64,000 bases of DNA from Hetaerina americana (lineage: Eukaryota > Arthropoda > Insecta > Odonata > Calopterygidae): NCBI GenBank assembly GCA_022747635.1, contig JAKTNV010000009.1, positions 29,117,622 through 29,181,621 of the forward strand, read 5' to 3'. Within the stretch, counting starts at the first letter, position 1, and each line of letters starts with the position of its first letter. This document shows positions 1 through 13,220 of this stretch, in pieces. Position numbers and translations under genes: made by a program. The notes under the pieces are model-generated. The model was not told the origin of the DNA and searched no databases. It saw nothing but the letters and a program-made list of their open reading frames with translations.

Positions 1-3000
1 AGAGAAATTTATGAAGGGAACACAACAAAGAATAGAGAAATTGATATGGCATATTCTGAGGCACTGTAGTTCACCGAAGATTATAATGGAGGGAGCTATT
101 ACTGGTAAAAGACTGGGAAAAGACGTAACGAGAAGCACGTAAAGGCAAATGTCGGTGCAAGGAGCTAAGAGATATTGCAGAGATTCGGGGCCTGCTATAA
201 ATCCGTCCATGGATGATATTCCTTGGAGATGATGATGCAGCCGCGGTTTTTGAAATGTTTTTTGAGGTAGTCAACCTTTATTGACACTAACCACCGTTAC
301 ATTCTAAGCCTGGCCTAGCAAGACACGACCTGACACCCCACACTACGATGAACACTTCTGTAATTCCTTTCGGCCTCTCTTCGTTCCATCCGACATGTCT
401 ACAAGCATTGCTTTCCTCCCTTTACCATTACGTCTCCTACCTAATGTTCTCCCCTCTATTACATTCCTAAAAATTCCATCGCAAAGGTTTCTTTTCCGCC
501 CATTTTACTTTTCATATCCTCATTTAGGGAGAATATCGCCAAATTCAGCCAAATCTTGCGTATGTTATCAAAAATTAACCCAATCGCCTTAACTCGTCAC
601 ATCTTTTTGAATTCTAAGACTGATATTCCCTATAAGTTGATAGAATTTTTGTGCAGCCATATCATATAGAGAGAGATTCAACCACTGAAGAGAAATATGA
701 GAGATAGACTCCGTCACCGACATCATCATCCGTTCTTCCTTCACGCGATACGTAATCATAACAAAATAAAACCTAAGAGCCCGAATGAATTGATTTGAGT
801 AAATTTTAAAGATAAGCACTTAATAGCACGGTTTTTATAAGCATGTATGTAGGTGCATGAGTGTTTTTGCATGTGAGAAAATATATATCTGCATACTTGT
901 GTGAACTGATGGTTGTGCATGTATGGCTGCCTACCCATGTAACTCACCACCCCCTCCTGCACGCCGTTGCGGGGTATTGGTTAGATGTAGATAAGGGGGG
1001 ATGTGAGGAGGAGGTCTTATCAAATATATATGTAGCTGACTGTCCGGTCAGACTCCGCGTTCAAAACTTGACGTTCCTAAGCCTCCCTATCCAGGACGTC
1101 ATCACCACACCTTTTTCACGCACACAATTTTCCTTTCGCTTTTCCACCACCACTCTTCCACTCTCCTCCCCCTTCCCTCCAGTCCTTCTTCCCTCCCCGG
1201 AGGAGGAAGGAGGGGTGAGAGAGGCTGGTTACAATCCGAGAGGGGAATGGATACGAGGCTCTGGGGCCTGAGGGAGTCTTAGTACGATTATTCACTCTTC
1301 TCAAGTCAAGCCTTTCATCTTTTGAAAAAAAATAACACGTCTACGATGCGGTGGACTTGGGAATCCAAAAGGAAAGGGCGGGGAGGGAGGTTGGTGAGCA
1401 GGGAAATGAATCCAATCCCTCAGCTCGCTTGAGAGGAAGGGCTGATTAACTCGTTAGCATCGAGCTCTTTAGAGCTCCTCCCCGCTGGGTCTTCGTCGGC
1501 ATCCTTCCGTCACATTCTCTAAGCTCCTGAGCTTCTGAGTCCGGCTTTATGTAAACAGCCCTTGTGTTTTTATTTTCCACAAATTTGGAAGCTTCATAAT
1601 CGAGCGGAAAGAAAACAAGCATGATCTTAATAACGTTAGCAAAGGGGGGTCTGAATTTGTTGGACACTTAACCTAGGTAGTATGGTTAATCAAAGATGAT
1701 TGGGTAATTAGAAAAAATGTAGGAGGGAGGGAGAGGCCGGGGCAAAACCAACTATTTTCAATTCAACCCCTGTGTCGCATTATCATTGACTAACAGTCAT
1801 ACAAGTACAGTGGTATGATCATAGTGTATGGAAAATTTGCAGAGTTCAAGTGTCATCCGAATTCGGTGTGAAAACACGAACGAAAATACCTCACTTTTAA
1901 GGAGAAACGAGTTAGCAAGCCGTGGGAAAATTGCAATATTCACGAGAAAAATTCAATGAGCCAAAAATTTAATTTGATGGAAGAAATCTGTTACAGATAC
2001 GTCGATTTTTTCACTGAGCCCAGCTGGGCAGGAACGGTGCGAGGTGGTATACGGAATGGGTGGTGATTGCGGGCAAGAAGGCGTTACTTCGGGTACCTCC
2101 ATAAAGGACGACCGTAGGTTGACGTGGGCGGACGAGTCGCTGTAAAAATGTTGCACCTTTTGTTTTATTTAAATTTCACCCTAAGCGGTGAAAGGGCCAT
2201 GAGAAAACGTCAAATTCGAACAAAAAAATATGATGTTACTCGTGGAAAAACCAATTCGCTGATTTGCTATTAGATCATCGTTTAAACTTATGCAGACACG
2301 GAGTCAGTTGATCTACAAAAACTTCGTTAGCTACTGTTGCAAAATTTATTAAGAGACTTCTTTGCATTATTTAAGATGGTAAATATTCATGTCAGACAAA
2401 CAAGTACTTTGCTTTAAAAATGGAGTCATATAGTGTGCAAATCAGTGTTAAATACACCATAGTTCATGCTCTATGTGGCAAGTTAGCGAATTTTGACATT
2501 GGTGTATCAGTTCAATTCAGTTTTTGAGGTGTCATTGAGGTTAAAGCGCGAAACTTAAGGGGCCAACGGACGGCCCTTTTAGCTGGCCGAGGACATGTTG
2601 ACAGATCACACTCATCAATTGCCTTCATTTACATCTCTTACTTATCATTGATTCTCCCAATGATGTCTTCAGTACATTGCTTATCCTCGCAACATGAGAA
2701 ATCAATTGTTCTTTCCTTACTGGTGACGTATAATGCGGTGTTCTCTATTCACCTACTCTTCACTCTTTCTTTCTATTTAATGTTCTTTCTTTAATTACTT
2801 TCATTCTTTTGTAACTCTAAATTTACATCTTTTTGAACATTCTTTTCCATTAAGCTCTCAACTTGCAGTTATATATTAGTAAACTTTATGCGCAATTAGC
2901 AATGATACATTCGCTAATACCTAAACTTCCTCTTCATTCAATGTCGTTAGTATTTTTTTCTTCAGGTAGGCACAACTATTTCTTTATTTGTTTTTCTTTA

Positions 3001-6000
3001 TGCCTACCTGCGTTTTGATTTTCACATCGCGGGAAAAAACCTAAGTAGACAATTTACAATTTATTAAATTTGCGATATCGTTTCCTTATTTTCATAATTT
3101 TTGCACTAAAAATCTTCAGGTAAGATAGTCAATTGTAACCTCCGACGCAAATATGAAATCATAATGGAAGCAAAAAGATCAGCATCAGTTGTGATCTTCT
3201 GGTTATCATGTCTTTCATTCTAGCAGAGGACTAGAATATGTATCATCAAGTTTCAAAACCGATTGCACAGACTATTAGATCCTTGAAAGTAGGACTTTGG
3301 AGATTAAGCGTTCTTCGGTAATGAATATACGATATTGATATGACTTCGATATTTCCACTATCTTCCAGTACACTGACGCGGTTTGCCCAGCAGAGATGAA
3401 TGGCATTAAATATTTTATCGCCGGAAAGGTACGCGGATGATGAATATTTATGACCTCAATTTCTTCCATTAATTTCACATTTCATACCGGTCGAGGGTTT
3501 CTTTATGAGCTCGTATCTAGTAGACCGCCGTGGATGGGAATGTGAGCCTGCGTCATTCTGATCTAAAACGATTCAGACATAAAACATGAGCGGTAGAATT
3601 CACTGCAAAAAACTGTCTCGTTTCATAAAAAAGTTCGTTAGCTCTAAAGTATTCTCTGAGTGTAAGAAATTCCAATTTACGACAGGTGGCAACGATTAAA
3701 AGAATAGAGAAAGAATTTTTTTAATAGCGAAAAGGAGGCAGAGCAGCTTCTGATATTCTAATTCAGGTTCGTATAATGCAGGAGATTAAGAATCAACGAG
3801 AGTAGATAGAAATAAATTCAAGAGGGGTTATTGTCTTAGAATTTAAAGTCTCATAATTCTAAATATGGGAGTAGGAATATTTCTTCAGATCTTATTCATG
3901 TTCATTTCTCTAGGATCCAGAACGTTCTAATTAATGAATCGCGAACGATTAATTAATATATATTTAAGTTGCACACAGTGATTCTACTCTATGTGTATGG
4001 AATTCTTGTACTCATACCATAGGAAAACGGAAGAACTTCAGTATAATACCGATGACGAAGGCCCTACTTCGTTATAGTAGAGTAATATTTGTAAGAAAAT
4101 GCTACTGATCTGGTTCTGTGACCCAAATTCATCTCTACTATATCCATAGCACCACGCAAAAATTTGTCAAACATGTAAATAGCATCACGTGTAAGAGTTC
4201 CTTCCTAATGAGCCATTTAATATTTCTACGGGCATTAAATGTTTTCTAAAAATTAGCACACAGTATTCTACCCTATATTCTATTCTATTCACTTTCTATT
4301 ATGTCTACGCTTATCTTCATTCCCATTCATCTACGCTTAATTAATGAATGCGTTCCATAACAACTATTATATAGATTTCTTTCGCTATTTATTTTCTGAC
4401 ATTTCATTTGAATTGAAATAGGTTTTAAGTAGCATGACGCGCAATCATAACATAATCGAACCTAAGCGCACGAATATATTTACTTCAAGACGAGCATTTA
4501 ATGATTTATTCTGTGATTACATGGAGTAGATAGGCATGTATGTAAATGGTGTTTTTGTACATCAGCTAATATATTTTGAAATGCACGTATAAACTAATAT
4601 TTGTGTATGCATGGCTGGTGCCTTAGCGTGCCTCTCCTCAAGTCCTGCGGCTCTACGTGAGGTGTCCTGTCAACCTTATTCAAAACCTGTTCTGATAGTT
4701 TCCCATGCATTCAATTTAATATCTGATTCATGTTCCACAGGCCTTTTGAGGGAAGTCTTCATTTGCCAATGTGACTCTTTTTGGATCTTCAAGATTCAGA
4801 TGTGGAGAGACAACTTCAACAGTCCGCATTATCCTTCCTATTGTCTGAAAAAGTTAAAAAATTTGATTCATAGAATTTTAATCCTTACTTTGCGTCACAG
4901 TCTGTGCTATTTGCTCTTTAATTTCCCTTCTATTAGAATTGTCTTTGGACTCAACTTCTAATCATTTCCCTTTTCTAATTCCATTTCTGTTCCATTACTT
5001 CATATCGGTCAGGAAAATAATTGTTTCCCCTATTATTTATTTGTTTTATTTTTTAGGCGTTAATGTTATATTAGAAATGGCCATTGTTTTTAATTATTGA
5101 CAAAATACCTCTAAAAAATAACAGTTCTGAATATTTTAGAAGGTTGGCTATATTTTTCTCCGCGGAAATCCCCACTTTCCCCACTCCAATTAAGTGCATA
5201 ATTATGTATCAGCATGCTAACGCTGAGTACATGAAAAATTACTGGCATAATCTTGTCAAGATCATTTAAATTAGACCATTTCATTATGAATTAGTTTACA
5301 CTTGTTATTCGCGGAAAATCTGGTGTACTCCGTGGTATATTTGCGATTATAATTTACGAAATCGTAAATCCAAAATATATTCGAATTGGGTATTATCAAT
5401 TTTTTACGTGCCGAGTGACATAAATGCCCTTCAGGTCCGTTTCCCAGAGTTAATTATAGAGGTTGGAATATTAAAGAAAATAATAAGTTGATTTGCCACG
5501 CATGAGCCGTGAGAGTAACTTCCCGAAGACAATGCCGGCGCCAAGACATTCGACTTCCCGCGGCAACCCCTTGTACCTCTCCCGGGGACGTTGATGGCCG
5601 ACTCACGGAAGAAGGTCCGCGTCGATGTATAACAGGTCCTCAAAGTTTGTGGCCCATTCCGCTTGTCTAAGTTAATATTTAGTGGATGGCTGTGGTAAGG
5701 TGCATTTATGGGCTAAACGTTTGAATTCGTAGCGTAACGCATCACCAGGAAACGCGAAGGGAAACATTCGATCAAGAATAAACATAGCAAAACAAAAAAT
5801 AGCAATTTAAAGTAGCAAAGTTAAATAAAGCATATAAGAAGGATGATATGAGCTTGTGGCATAATTTACACATGGGGGCAGTTTATAGTTATAAATTGGA
5901 CATACTATGAATTCATATGTAAAAATTGTGTCAGTAGCAATAGAAGGGTATTTTCTACGTAGATGGGCTTAGATATGTGGTATATTGGAGGAATATTTAG

Positions 6001-6430
6001 CGTAAAATATGTTTAAAGCTGATTATCTAGATTCCAGGTAGAGACAACCAGACATTATTAGGCAAGACTCTTTAGTTACTGTGGATCTGCAATTCCCAGG
6101 AGACTGAGATGTGATTACGAGTAAAAAGACACTTGGGAAACAAGAAAAGAAAAGGGACTATTACTGTCTATAAAATGGTTAATATTGCTCTTTATTCGGC
6201 TTCTAACAGGTGGTAAACGGTTAGATCTAGATGATACTAATGGATCGAAATTTCAAATGATTTTTGATTTGGTAGTCTACAGTTAAAGGTAGGTTTTGGA
6301 TAGAAACAAATTTAATGTCTCGATATTTTTTAGCCTCGCCTAAAAGGAAATCTGGACCCACGCTACAATAAACCCTTCTTTAACTCCACATACATCCTGC
6401 ATTCTAAGTGTCTACATCCATTCCATCCAA
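1..6430. other. AT-rich non-coding stretch, no gene supported
   Basis: No reading frame here has recognisable motifs; the longest open frames are low-complexity. A short CT- and CpG-richer patch lies at about 1090-1270. I see no complete mobile element. The sequence is consistent with intergenic or deep intronic DNA. Confidence 0.6.
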
Positions 6431-6527
6431 CATTCATATCCTTTCAATTGTTTCTGGCTCAACCTTGTGGAAATTCATGTTAATGAAATTAAGAATACAA
6501 AGTAACTTTCCACTGTTCTTTATTAGC

Positions 6528-6567
6528 GTACAACCGGTTTCAACGCTCAAGCGTCATCATCAGGTAC
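6528..6567 (-). ncRNA. Hammerhead-ribozyme-like motif, left arm
   Basis: Exact reverse-complement copy of the motif at 6637-6676, on the minus strand because it sits in the opposite arm of the inverted repeat. All core bases (CTGATGA, GAAA, GTAC/GTAC helix I) are intact. Confidence 0.65.
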
Positions 6568-6636
6568 AAAATAAATCAGTAACTTGTAAATAATAAATCA
6601 ATAATCTTAATAATAAATCAATAACTGATTTATTTT

Positions 6637-6676
6637 GTACCTGATGATGACGCTTGAGCGTTGAAACCGGTTGTAC
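6637..6676 (+). ncRNA. Hammerhead-ribozyme-like motif, right arm
   Basis: In order: GTAC (6637-6640, helix I 5' strand), CTGATGA (6641-6647), one extra T, GACGC/GCGTT hairpin with TTGA loop (helix II), GAAA (6663-6666), a very short helix III around ACCGGT, a predicted cleavage site after T6672, and GTAC (6673-6676) pairing perfectly with the first strand. The extra base after CTGATGA departs from the minimal textbook core, but every related motif in the window has it. Self-cleavage is inferred. Confidence 0.65.
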
Positions 6677-6732
6677 GCTAATAAAGAACAGTGGAAAGTT
6701 ACTTTGTATTCTTAATTTCATTCATATCCTTT

Positions 6733-8110
6733 GTTTTCCTCTTCCTCGATTGATCTCCTCTCCTCCCCTATTATGCTTAGTACTTCCTTCCTTGTTTCCC
6801 TTTCCGTTCGCTTTACTTTTTCCATCCTTCTTTACACCTGAATCTAAAAAGCCGCCAATCTACGCCTATCATCTCGCTTCAATGACTATGTTTCCTCGCC
6901 GCACAAAAACACGCTCCACATCACAATTCACACTTTTTTGACATACTTATTCAGGATACTTTTATTCAACCTCCTACTTTTGAAACTATTTTCCCTATCG
7001 TAGTTCTTCTTCTGAGGTCCATACTATGAGAACAGAGGAGGTATTTGGTGAACTCCTTATCACCCACTGGCGATGGAGGAGCTGGTAATCATCAAGAAAT
7101 ATGTTAAACTGAACTGTATGAAAAAAATGAAGTGAGATTAATAGCAGATGCATTGCAATGATGATAATGAAATGTATTTCCTAATATTCTTCTCATATCA
7201 TCTGGTTGTATGTTATTGACAGCGTGAATTTTATTGGAGAAGATTAAGGTTAGTATTTTTTTAATATACCTACTTGGTAAATATTAAGTTGTCAATCGTA
7301 AACAACTCTGTTTGTCCAGCTGCACACTTGAGTTTGTCAGTGAAATCGCTCATTCATGGATTCGCTTTTCTTGTAAATGCTGGACTGTATACATCCGCGT
7401 GTTGATGTTGTTTTCCCGTGGAAAGCCGTCGTTTCTCAAAGCATAGCATTATGGAAATGTCAGATAGCTTTAGCAGTAATAACTCTTTTCCGGCCGAAAT
7501 ACCACGATCTTGAAAGTAAATATGTTAAATTACTTCTTTTAACCGATAATTGAGTTACTGCTTCGCTCGTTGGGGTAACCCAAGTCCTTATCTTGCTCCA
7601 TCCTTGGCGAAAAATCACCTTTTAAATCCTTCCCGGCCGCAGTGTATCTGTCTTATCTTCCTCCTGGGATCTAACCCTCGCCGTGTTTCTGCTTCTTAAC
7701 GGCATATTTGACGCCTGCAGAGAAGGTTTCTGACTTAAGCCCCATAAAAAAACATTAGCTCGGTCTATCATTTTCGCTCCAAGAGCGGGTTCTATCTTAA
7801 TTCTCTTTATGTAATGCCTTTACATCGGCTTTTGAGTCGTTTCCTCCGACGTGGATATGAGGCGCAGGGGAAAAGAAACTTGCCGCAACCTTGGGGGATT
7901 GGGGGGGGGGGGTATAAAATATGCCGCGGGAGCAGAAACGGACACGAGTCCATTTTACTATCACGAATTTTCCCACTTTTCAAGTTGGTAGAGCGTGAAA
8001 GAGTACTTCGATGTAGTACCTTTTGCCTCTATAAGAATGCCTACTTTCTAAAATGGGCCTAGGTCGTTAAGGCTACTGAAGCTAGGGAATTAGTCATCAT
8101 CTCAGAATTT
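6733..8110. other. Non-coding stretch
   Basis: AT-rich sequence without a supportable gene. A poly-G run lies at about 7900-7911, inside a small GC-richer patch (about 7800-7960). Confidence 0.6.
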
Positions 8111-8129
8111 ATGTATATATATATATATA

Positions 8130-8178
<49 letters not shown>

Positions 8179-8246
8179 CTAATATTTATATATATGTATA
8201 ATATATATATATATATATATATCTATATGTATGTATGTATATGTAT
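8111..8246. repeat. (TA)n microsatellite, interrupted
   Basis: Long TA dinucleotide tract with a few interruptions, grading into TATG repeats at the right end. Confidence 0.95.
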
Positions 8247-11200
8247 AGCTTATCGGAGCATTTTATTTGAAAAATATATCACTTTAATCCGATGTACTAA
8301 CTTGTTGTAGACATGCAAAATCCCTTACTTTGGCATCTCGTTGGCTTTCATCCTTTGACCTTGCACCTTCCAAGTCTGCGACTGCCCACATCTCGCTTTT
8401 TCCATGAGTGTTCAAGCTATCATTTAGCTAATGATGGATAAGTGAACGTGCAAAATTCTTTGGAATCTACTACTGACATACTATGCAGCTAAATTCAACG
8501 CAAATTGAAAATTGAATGCTAAATGTAGCAGAAAAATGATGTGTAGGTTTTTCTGTTATTTTGTTGGAACCCCTAGGCCTATTATAACTGTGCTATATTA
8601 CTTTATTTTAATTCATATCCGAATAGCCCTTCGTTAAAATTTGTGAGCATCCATTAATTGCGAGTACCAATATATTAGAGAAGAATTTTAAACAAAGTAA
8701 AAGGAGAATGTGGTGAGAAGACAAATAAAGAGAAGGCAATGTAAGGTAGTCTTGAAGTGTAATCCCCCCTGCCTTTGCGATGCTGTTGTATTCTAGTCAA
8801 TTTATTCCTTATTCTCAATCAGTTTAACAAAATTTTTTTCTGGCTTAGCCGTCTTAAGACTCTGGATTATTAGCTACTTCCATTTAATCCCCCGTAATCT
8901 TTTCGAGACGCAACGTCACAGTAGCGTTCGCTCTTCTCTCATTATTTCCCATACCTTAAGGTCACGGGAAAGCAATCTCCAAGTCGCTATATCTCTTAAA
9001 ATATGAGATGTGTCCTTAATTACAAGCTTTTATTTCCTACCGTCCGCAAATAGTTCTTTCAGCAGCTTGCCAACTTGTTTGTTTGTGCAATTCTGTGCTC
9101 TTGGTAACTCTTCTATTTTTAATGTTTCAGCTTTCTCAGATACCAACATTCTTCCTTTTTCCAGTTTTTGCTCCTTTAAAATAATGCTGACGCTTATTTC
9201 ACACAAATCATTGTGTTATTATCCTTAAAAAACATCAATTGTTTCCTTTAGCCTGTGTAAAGATGTCATTATACTCTTCAGAACTTTGTTTGCTAACTTT
9301 GTTAATATTGCTGTATCATTAGCTTGCTCACTTTAATCATATTAGCGTAGCGTATTCATTTTTGTTATGCCTTAAAAAGTCACCATATCAAAGCCGAAGT
9401 TGAAAAATATGTTAAATAAGCTTTAACAAAGTCAGTGTTCGTTTTTGAAAAACAGAAATCTGTAAACACCAAACGGCGGGCTGAATGTGACCCAATTGGC
9501 TCTTTAAAATCCACTAGACTAATCTTAAACCATATTTATTTTATATTTACCACTAATATAGACGATTATGCTTGATTAATTTTGCTCTGCTCATTTCCAC
9601 CAAAAACTGGCTTTGCGAAAACTTTTCGATTTTAGCTGTTACCGATTCCTAAATTTTTTGTAAACGAGCACAAAGGGCAACATGGAAGTCATAGGTTGCA
9701 TACACATTTTAAAACAGTTTCCATGTGCAATCGATCAATTTAGCCTAGAAATGAAAGAATGCATTTTCAGCGATATGTGGTCAGTCAAACCGTTTTAGAT
9801 TTCAGGAAAACATTTTACAAGATCCCCCCCCGGCCAGTTTTGATAAATATAATGAACTCAAATAGAGGAATTGCATTCACCTGACCCAATAGGAATAGTT
9901 CAGGAGTATCACCGGAAGGATAAGGGTCTGACGTATAAACTTTCAAATCAACAAGATGAGAAATCTTTAGTATGTTATGATCTTTACGTAGAATATTTTC
10001 TTAGTCCATGACACCCAACTATTTGGAATGAATTAATCGATGGATTAATATTTTTTATGCGAAGAAAATCTGCCAAATTTTCTGGTACAACTTTTATAAA
10101 TAACATCTAGTCTCACTTCTCCCCTCTTAAAACTACTTTAATGCAACGCGTTTCGATTAAGATGGCTACAATCAGTATTGTATTGCATATACCTGATAAA
10201 AATAATTCCTGGATGAGTTAGCTGAGACGCGTTACGCTTAAGTATTTCTGAAAGTGGAAAAGTGCTATTGTGTTACCATTTAAGCAAAGATATCTTCCAG
10301 CACATCAGCATCTGTGATGAAGCTTTTTATATAATTTTAACACCCTGTAGTCGTTAGAAAATCTTATTTGGGATCCTATATAGAAATTATGGCTCATGGG
10401 TCAAACTCGTGAAAAAATAAAATAATTTAATTTTGATTCTGGCTCCGAGAAAATTATATCCGAATATCACAGCATATTAATAATCCAGGACAAAGTGGGT
10501 AGTTTTGTTGCTGCAAGTAATCAAAAGAAATGAATATATTTTCTCCACCTTCAACTCGTGATCCTATTAGTAAAAATATTCGATTTAGATCCAATGCGTG
10601 GATTTTGTGAGTAGCTAAAAAGCGCCATTAAGGAATACAAATTTGCAATAGACCATACAATTTGTAATCTAGGTTTATATTTCTTTTTTTTTGGTCTTGA
10701 CAATAAGGTAGACTTCCTGTGACGACCTGCAGCGAGGAATTTAGCCATAAATTAAAGCAACTAGTAATGATGCATTCGTCACCTCATTTCTTGCTGAATG
10801 AGTGGCTCTTCAATGTCACAGTCCTATCTCCTGAAACGCTTAACTCACCTGTTTTCCAGATCGATGAATTTGGAAATAAAGACCAACATGAGCATTTCAG
10901 GAGACAAGTGTCATGTGAGAGGAATAATAAAAATTCTAGCTTCACACCAGAATTTACTCAACGAATTAAGAATCTCTTGTTTTATTTTCCTAAGTCTTTT
11001 TAATACAATTGGATATCTGAATTCAGCTTCATTTACCATTGTACCGTTTGATATAAGCATAAGTGGAGTATTAGCGGGATTCCACCATAGTAATGAGGTA
11101 ATTCTAAAATATTTCTGCATTATTTACCCACCGATTTCTTTCATGGAGTTGCTCTATATTGCCCCGATTGAATATACCTTTCCCTTAAGATTTTCCTCCG

Positions 11201-12640
11201 ACTATTCTTTCCTTGACAGAAGTTAGTGTCCGGAGCGTTTCAGTTTCTATTTCGAAGCACAACACCGGATGTATAAGACATCGTTAGTGCCTAAAAAAAG
11301 TGCCATCGTTCTCGAAATCTTTGAATGCGTACAGAGTGCCCTAATGAATATTCCAATATTTTCCAAAAATAAATTATGCAAGCATTTCCAGCTCACTCAA
11401 CTCACCGTGTCGTAAACTTTAATGGCAGGTATTTTTTTATTTGCAATCATTCATTATATTGCAGTTGGGAATGACAATAAGTGATTGTGACTAACACCAT
11501 CAAAATCTTTTGCATCACCACGTTCACTTTTCGTGGGCACAAGGAAATAAAGTGACGTAATACTTTGAGATAACGTGTTAGTGATTAAATTAAGAATATT
11601 TTAATGGCTCTTATCTTCATAAATTTTATTTTAAGTCAGTTTTCTGAAGCTCGGCTGTAGTTCTGCATAAGATAAAACATTTCACATGTGGCTGTATATG
11701 TAATACTTTGAACCAAGCTTAATGCCATTTACTTGATTTAGAAATATTCCCCTTGTATAGCTTGAAAAAAATTTAATTTCACACCAAAAACAGAGAAACC
11801 AGCTGCCGAACCAAACTGGGAAGCTGATGACGCGAAATATTTTCTTCGAATCGGCAATCAACCCCCGGACACACTCAGAGAACGGAAGTATAAAAGATCT
11901 GAAAGGGCCGCTGAATTTTACAAATTCCCTCCAAGAGTTCAGATGAATACATAGGATCGTTTGGGTTATTTTTATATTTTAACCTATTCATTCATTCTCT
12001 AAAGACTGCATAAATACATTGAAACTCAATAGAATTCATTAAAAACGATTAAATGCCATAAAAAAGGAAATTAGAGTTGCCGCTTTTAATAATGAGGTAT
12101 TTTTATAAAATTGAATTTTTTTCGGAGTTATTTATCCTTTATGGTCCCCTTGACTTCTGCTCGAGTAGAATTTTATCCAGATGCCGAATGTTTTGGAGTT
12201 TGTATGTTTTACTGTGTTTCCTCAGGCTTTAAAAACACTGCATAGCTTAACATTATATTAAGGTAAGGTAAGGTAAGGTATTACCCTAGGTTTGAGTGAC
12301 CTCATATTTGCTAAATTTCGTAATTACTTTCATAAATTAACAAACGTGTCATATGTGAAAAAATCTGTGAAGTTCTGAAGAGGTCTCAGTGCCATATTTT
12401 AGCGCATGAGACCAGATGGCATCGTGGTTTAACGGATAACATGTTTCTGAAGTGTATACATTGAGTAGTCAATGTATTTGTAAGTAATTGAGGGAAAATG
12501 TTTAGGTCGGGTTATCTTGTATTATTCAACATGTGGGGAACTTATTTAGGGAACATTAATTTAGTGGCTTGAGAATATAGTACTTAATGATGAGCCTATT
12601 TTTTGTCAAATGGTTGTTATTTATTTGTTAAGCTTCCCGC
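8247..12640. other. AT-rich non-coding stretch
   Basis: No gene supported. The open frames near 10.7-11.2 kb overlap on both strands and show no recognisable domain. Small items of note are a degenerate ribozyme-like patch at 10150-10200 (minus), four tandem AGGTA units at about 12261-12280, and an isolated tRNA A-box-like string (TGGTTTAACGG) at about 12425. Confidence 0.55.
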
Positions 12641-13220
12641 ATTGGGAACTATCGGAAAAAGACTTGTTAGTGGTCGTCAATTTCTCCCGCCTCTGGTATT
12701 AAGTGACCGCGGCCGCAGGCTTGTGTGGGTGTCAGTGCAAATAATGACGGCAGCTGTATGCTGGGGGAGACACGACACTTTCGCTCCTCGGACCCTCCTC
12801 CATTCCACGGAGAACAACCGCAGCACAAAACTTGGCTCGAGTCTCGCAGTCACACAGTTCTTTTTTTTTTGGTCGCGGGGACGAGTGCGTTCACATTGAC
12901 ATGGGCGTCGCTGAATGGGAGGGAGGCGTGGGAACGCGTGCGCGAAGTGCTTGCGTTCGACGGGACACGCGCTCAGGTCGAAATCGGTAGCGGGACAGTG
13001 GGAGTCGGGGGGGGGGGGGGGGCGTGGATGGGTTGTGAGTACGTATAAGCGGTCGACCTCTGTGGGGATGAATAGGGATCAGGGCGAAACATTGCTAGGC
13101 GTGCTACTGAAAGCCTCGGGAACCAGAGAAGCCTTTGATCGAAATGGATTCCCAACCGCCGGGGGCGAAAGAAGAAAACTCCTGTGTGCGAGATTAAATG
13201 GCAAATATAGTGCGTGCTGA
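12640..13220. other. GC- and CpG-rich island
   Basis: Markedly GC- and CpG-rich against AT-rich flanks, with a NotI-like GCGGCCGC at about 12709 and a run of about 15 G at 13007-13021. Several overlapping open frames are present on both strands, as expected of GC-rich DNA, and none has recognisable motifs. It could be a promoter or first-exon region. I could not identify a splice-consistent coding exon. Confidence 0.45.

Larger units (their letters stand above)
6482..6722. repeat. 99-bp perfect inverted repeat with 43-bp spacer
   Basis: Positions 6482-6580 are the exact reverse complement of 6624-6722; I checked base by base. The spacer 6581-6623 is AT-rich and has the internal repeat AATAAATCAATAA. 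Perfect identity of the arms implies recent formation or ongoing homogenisation. Confidence 0.95.
6431..6732 (+). mobile_element. Mini Penelope-like insertion (274 bp) with 14-bp target-site duplication
   Basis: The 14-mer CATTCATATCCTTT occurs at 6431-6444 and again at 6719-6732, flanking an insert at 6445-6718. The insert is dominated by a 99-bp perfect inverted repeat (6482-6580 and 6624-6722, the last 4 bases overlapping the right duplication). Each arm contains a hammerhead-like fold. The left arm extends about 37 bases further than the right. Read on the minus strand that extension begins ATG AAT TTC CAC AAG, which resembles the way the large PLE of this window runs past its terminal repeat into the start of its ORF. 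There is no coding capacity. I infer a non-autonomous, head-to-head PLE derivative. A generic foldback element is the alternative, but the ribozyme core and the TSD length match the PLE better. Confidence 0.8.

Noticed and set aside
2644..2675. CTGAAGA-C plus a perfect 7-bp hairpin (minus strand) resembling the ribozyme layout
   Set aside because: The hairpin is followed by AAGT instead of GAAA and there is no helix I or inverted-repeat context; probably chance.
10798..11226. 142-codon plus-strand ORF
   Set aside because: No recognisable domain, and it overlaps other frames on both strands in AT-rich DNA.
12261..12280. AGGTA tandem units as telomere-like repeat
   Set aside because: The unit is not the arthropod TTAGG/CCTAA telomere repeat and has only four copies.
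12415..12450. tRNA gene suggested by TGGTTTAACGG
   Set aside because: Only an A-box-like string; no B box or cloverleaf follows.
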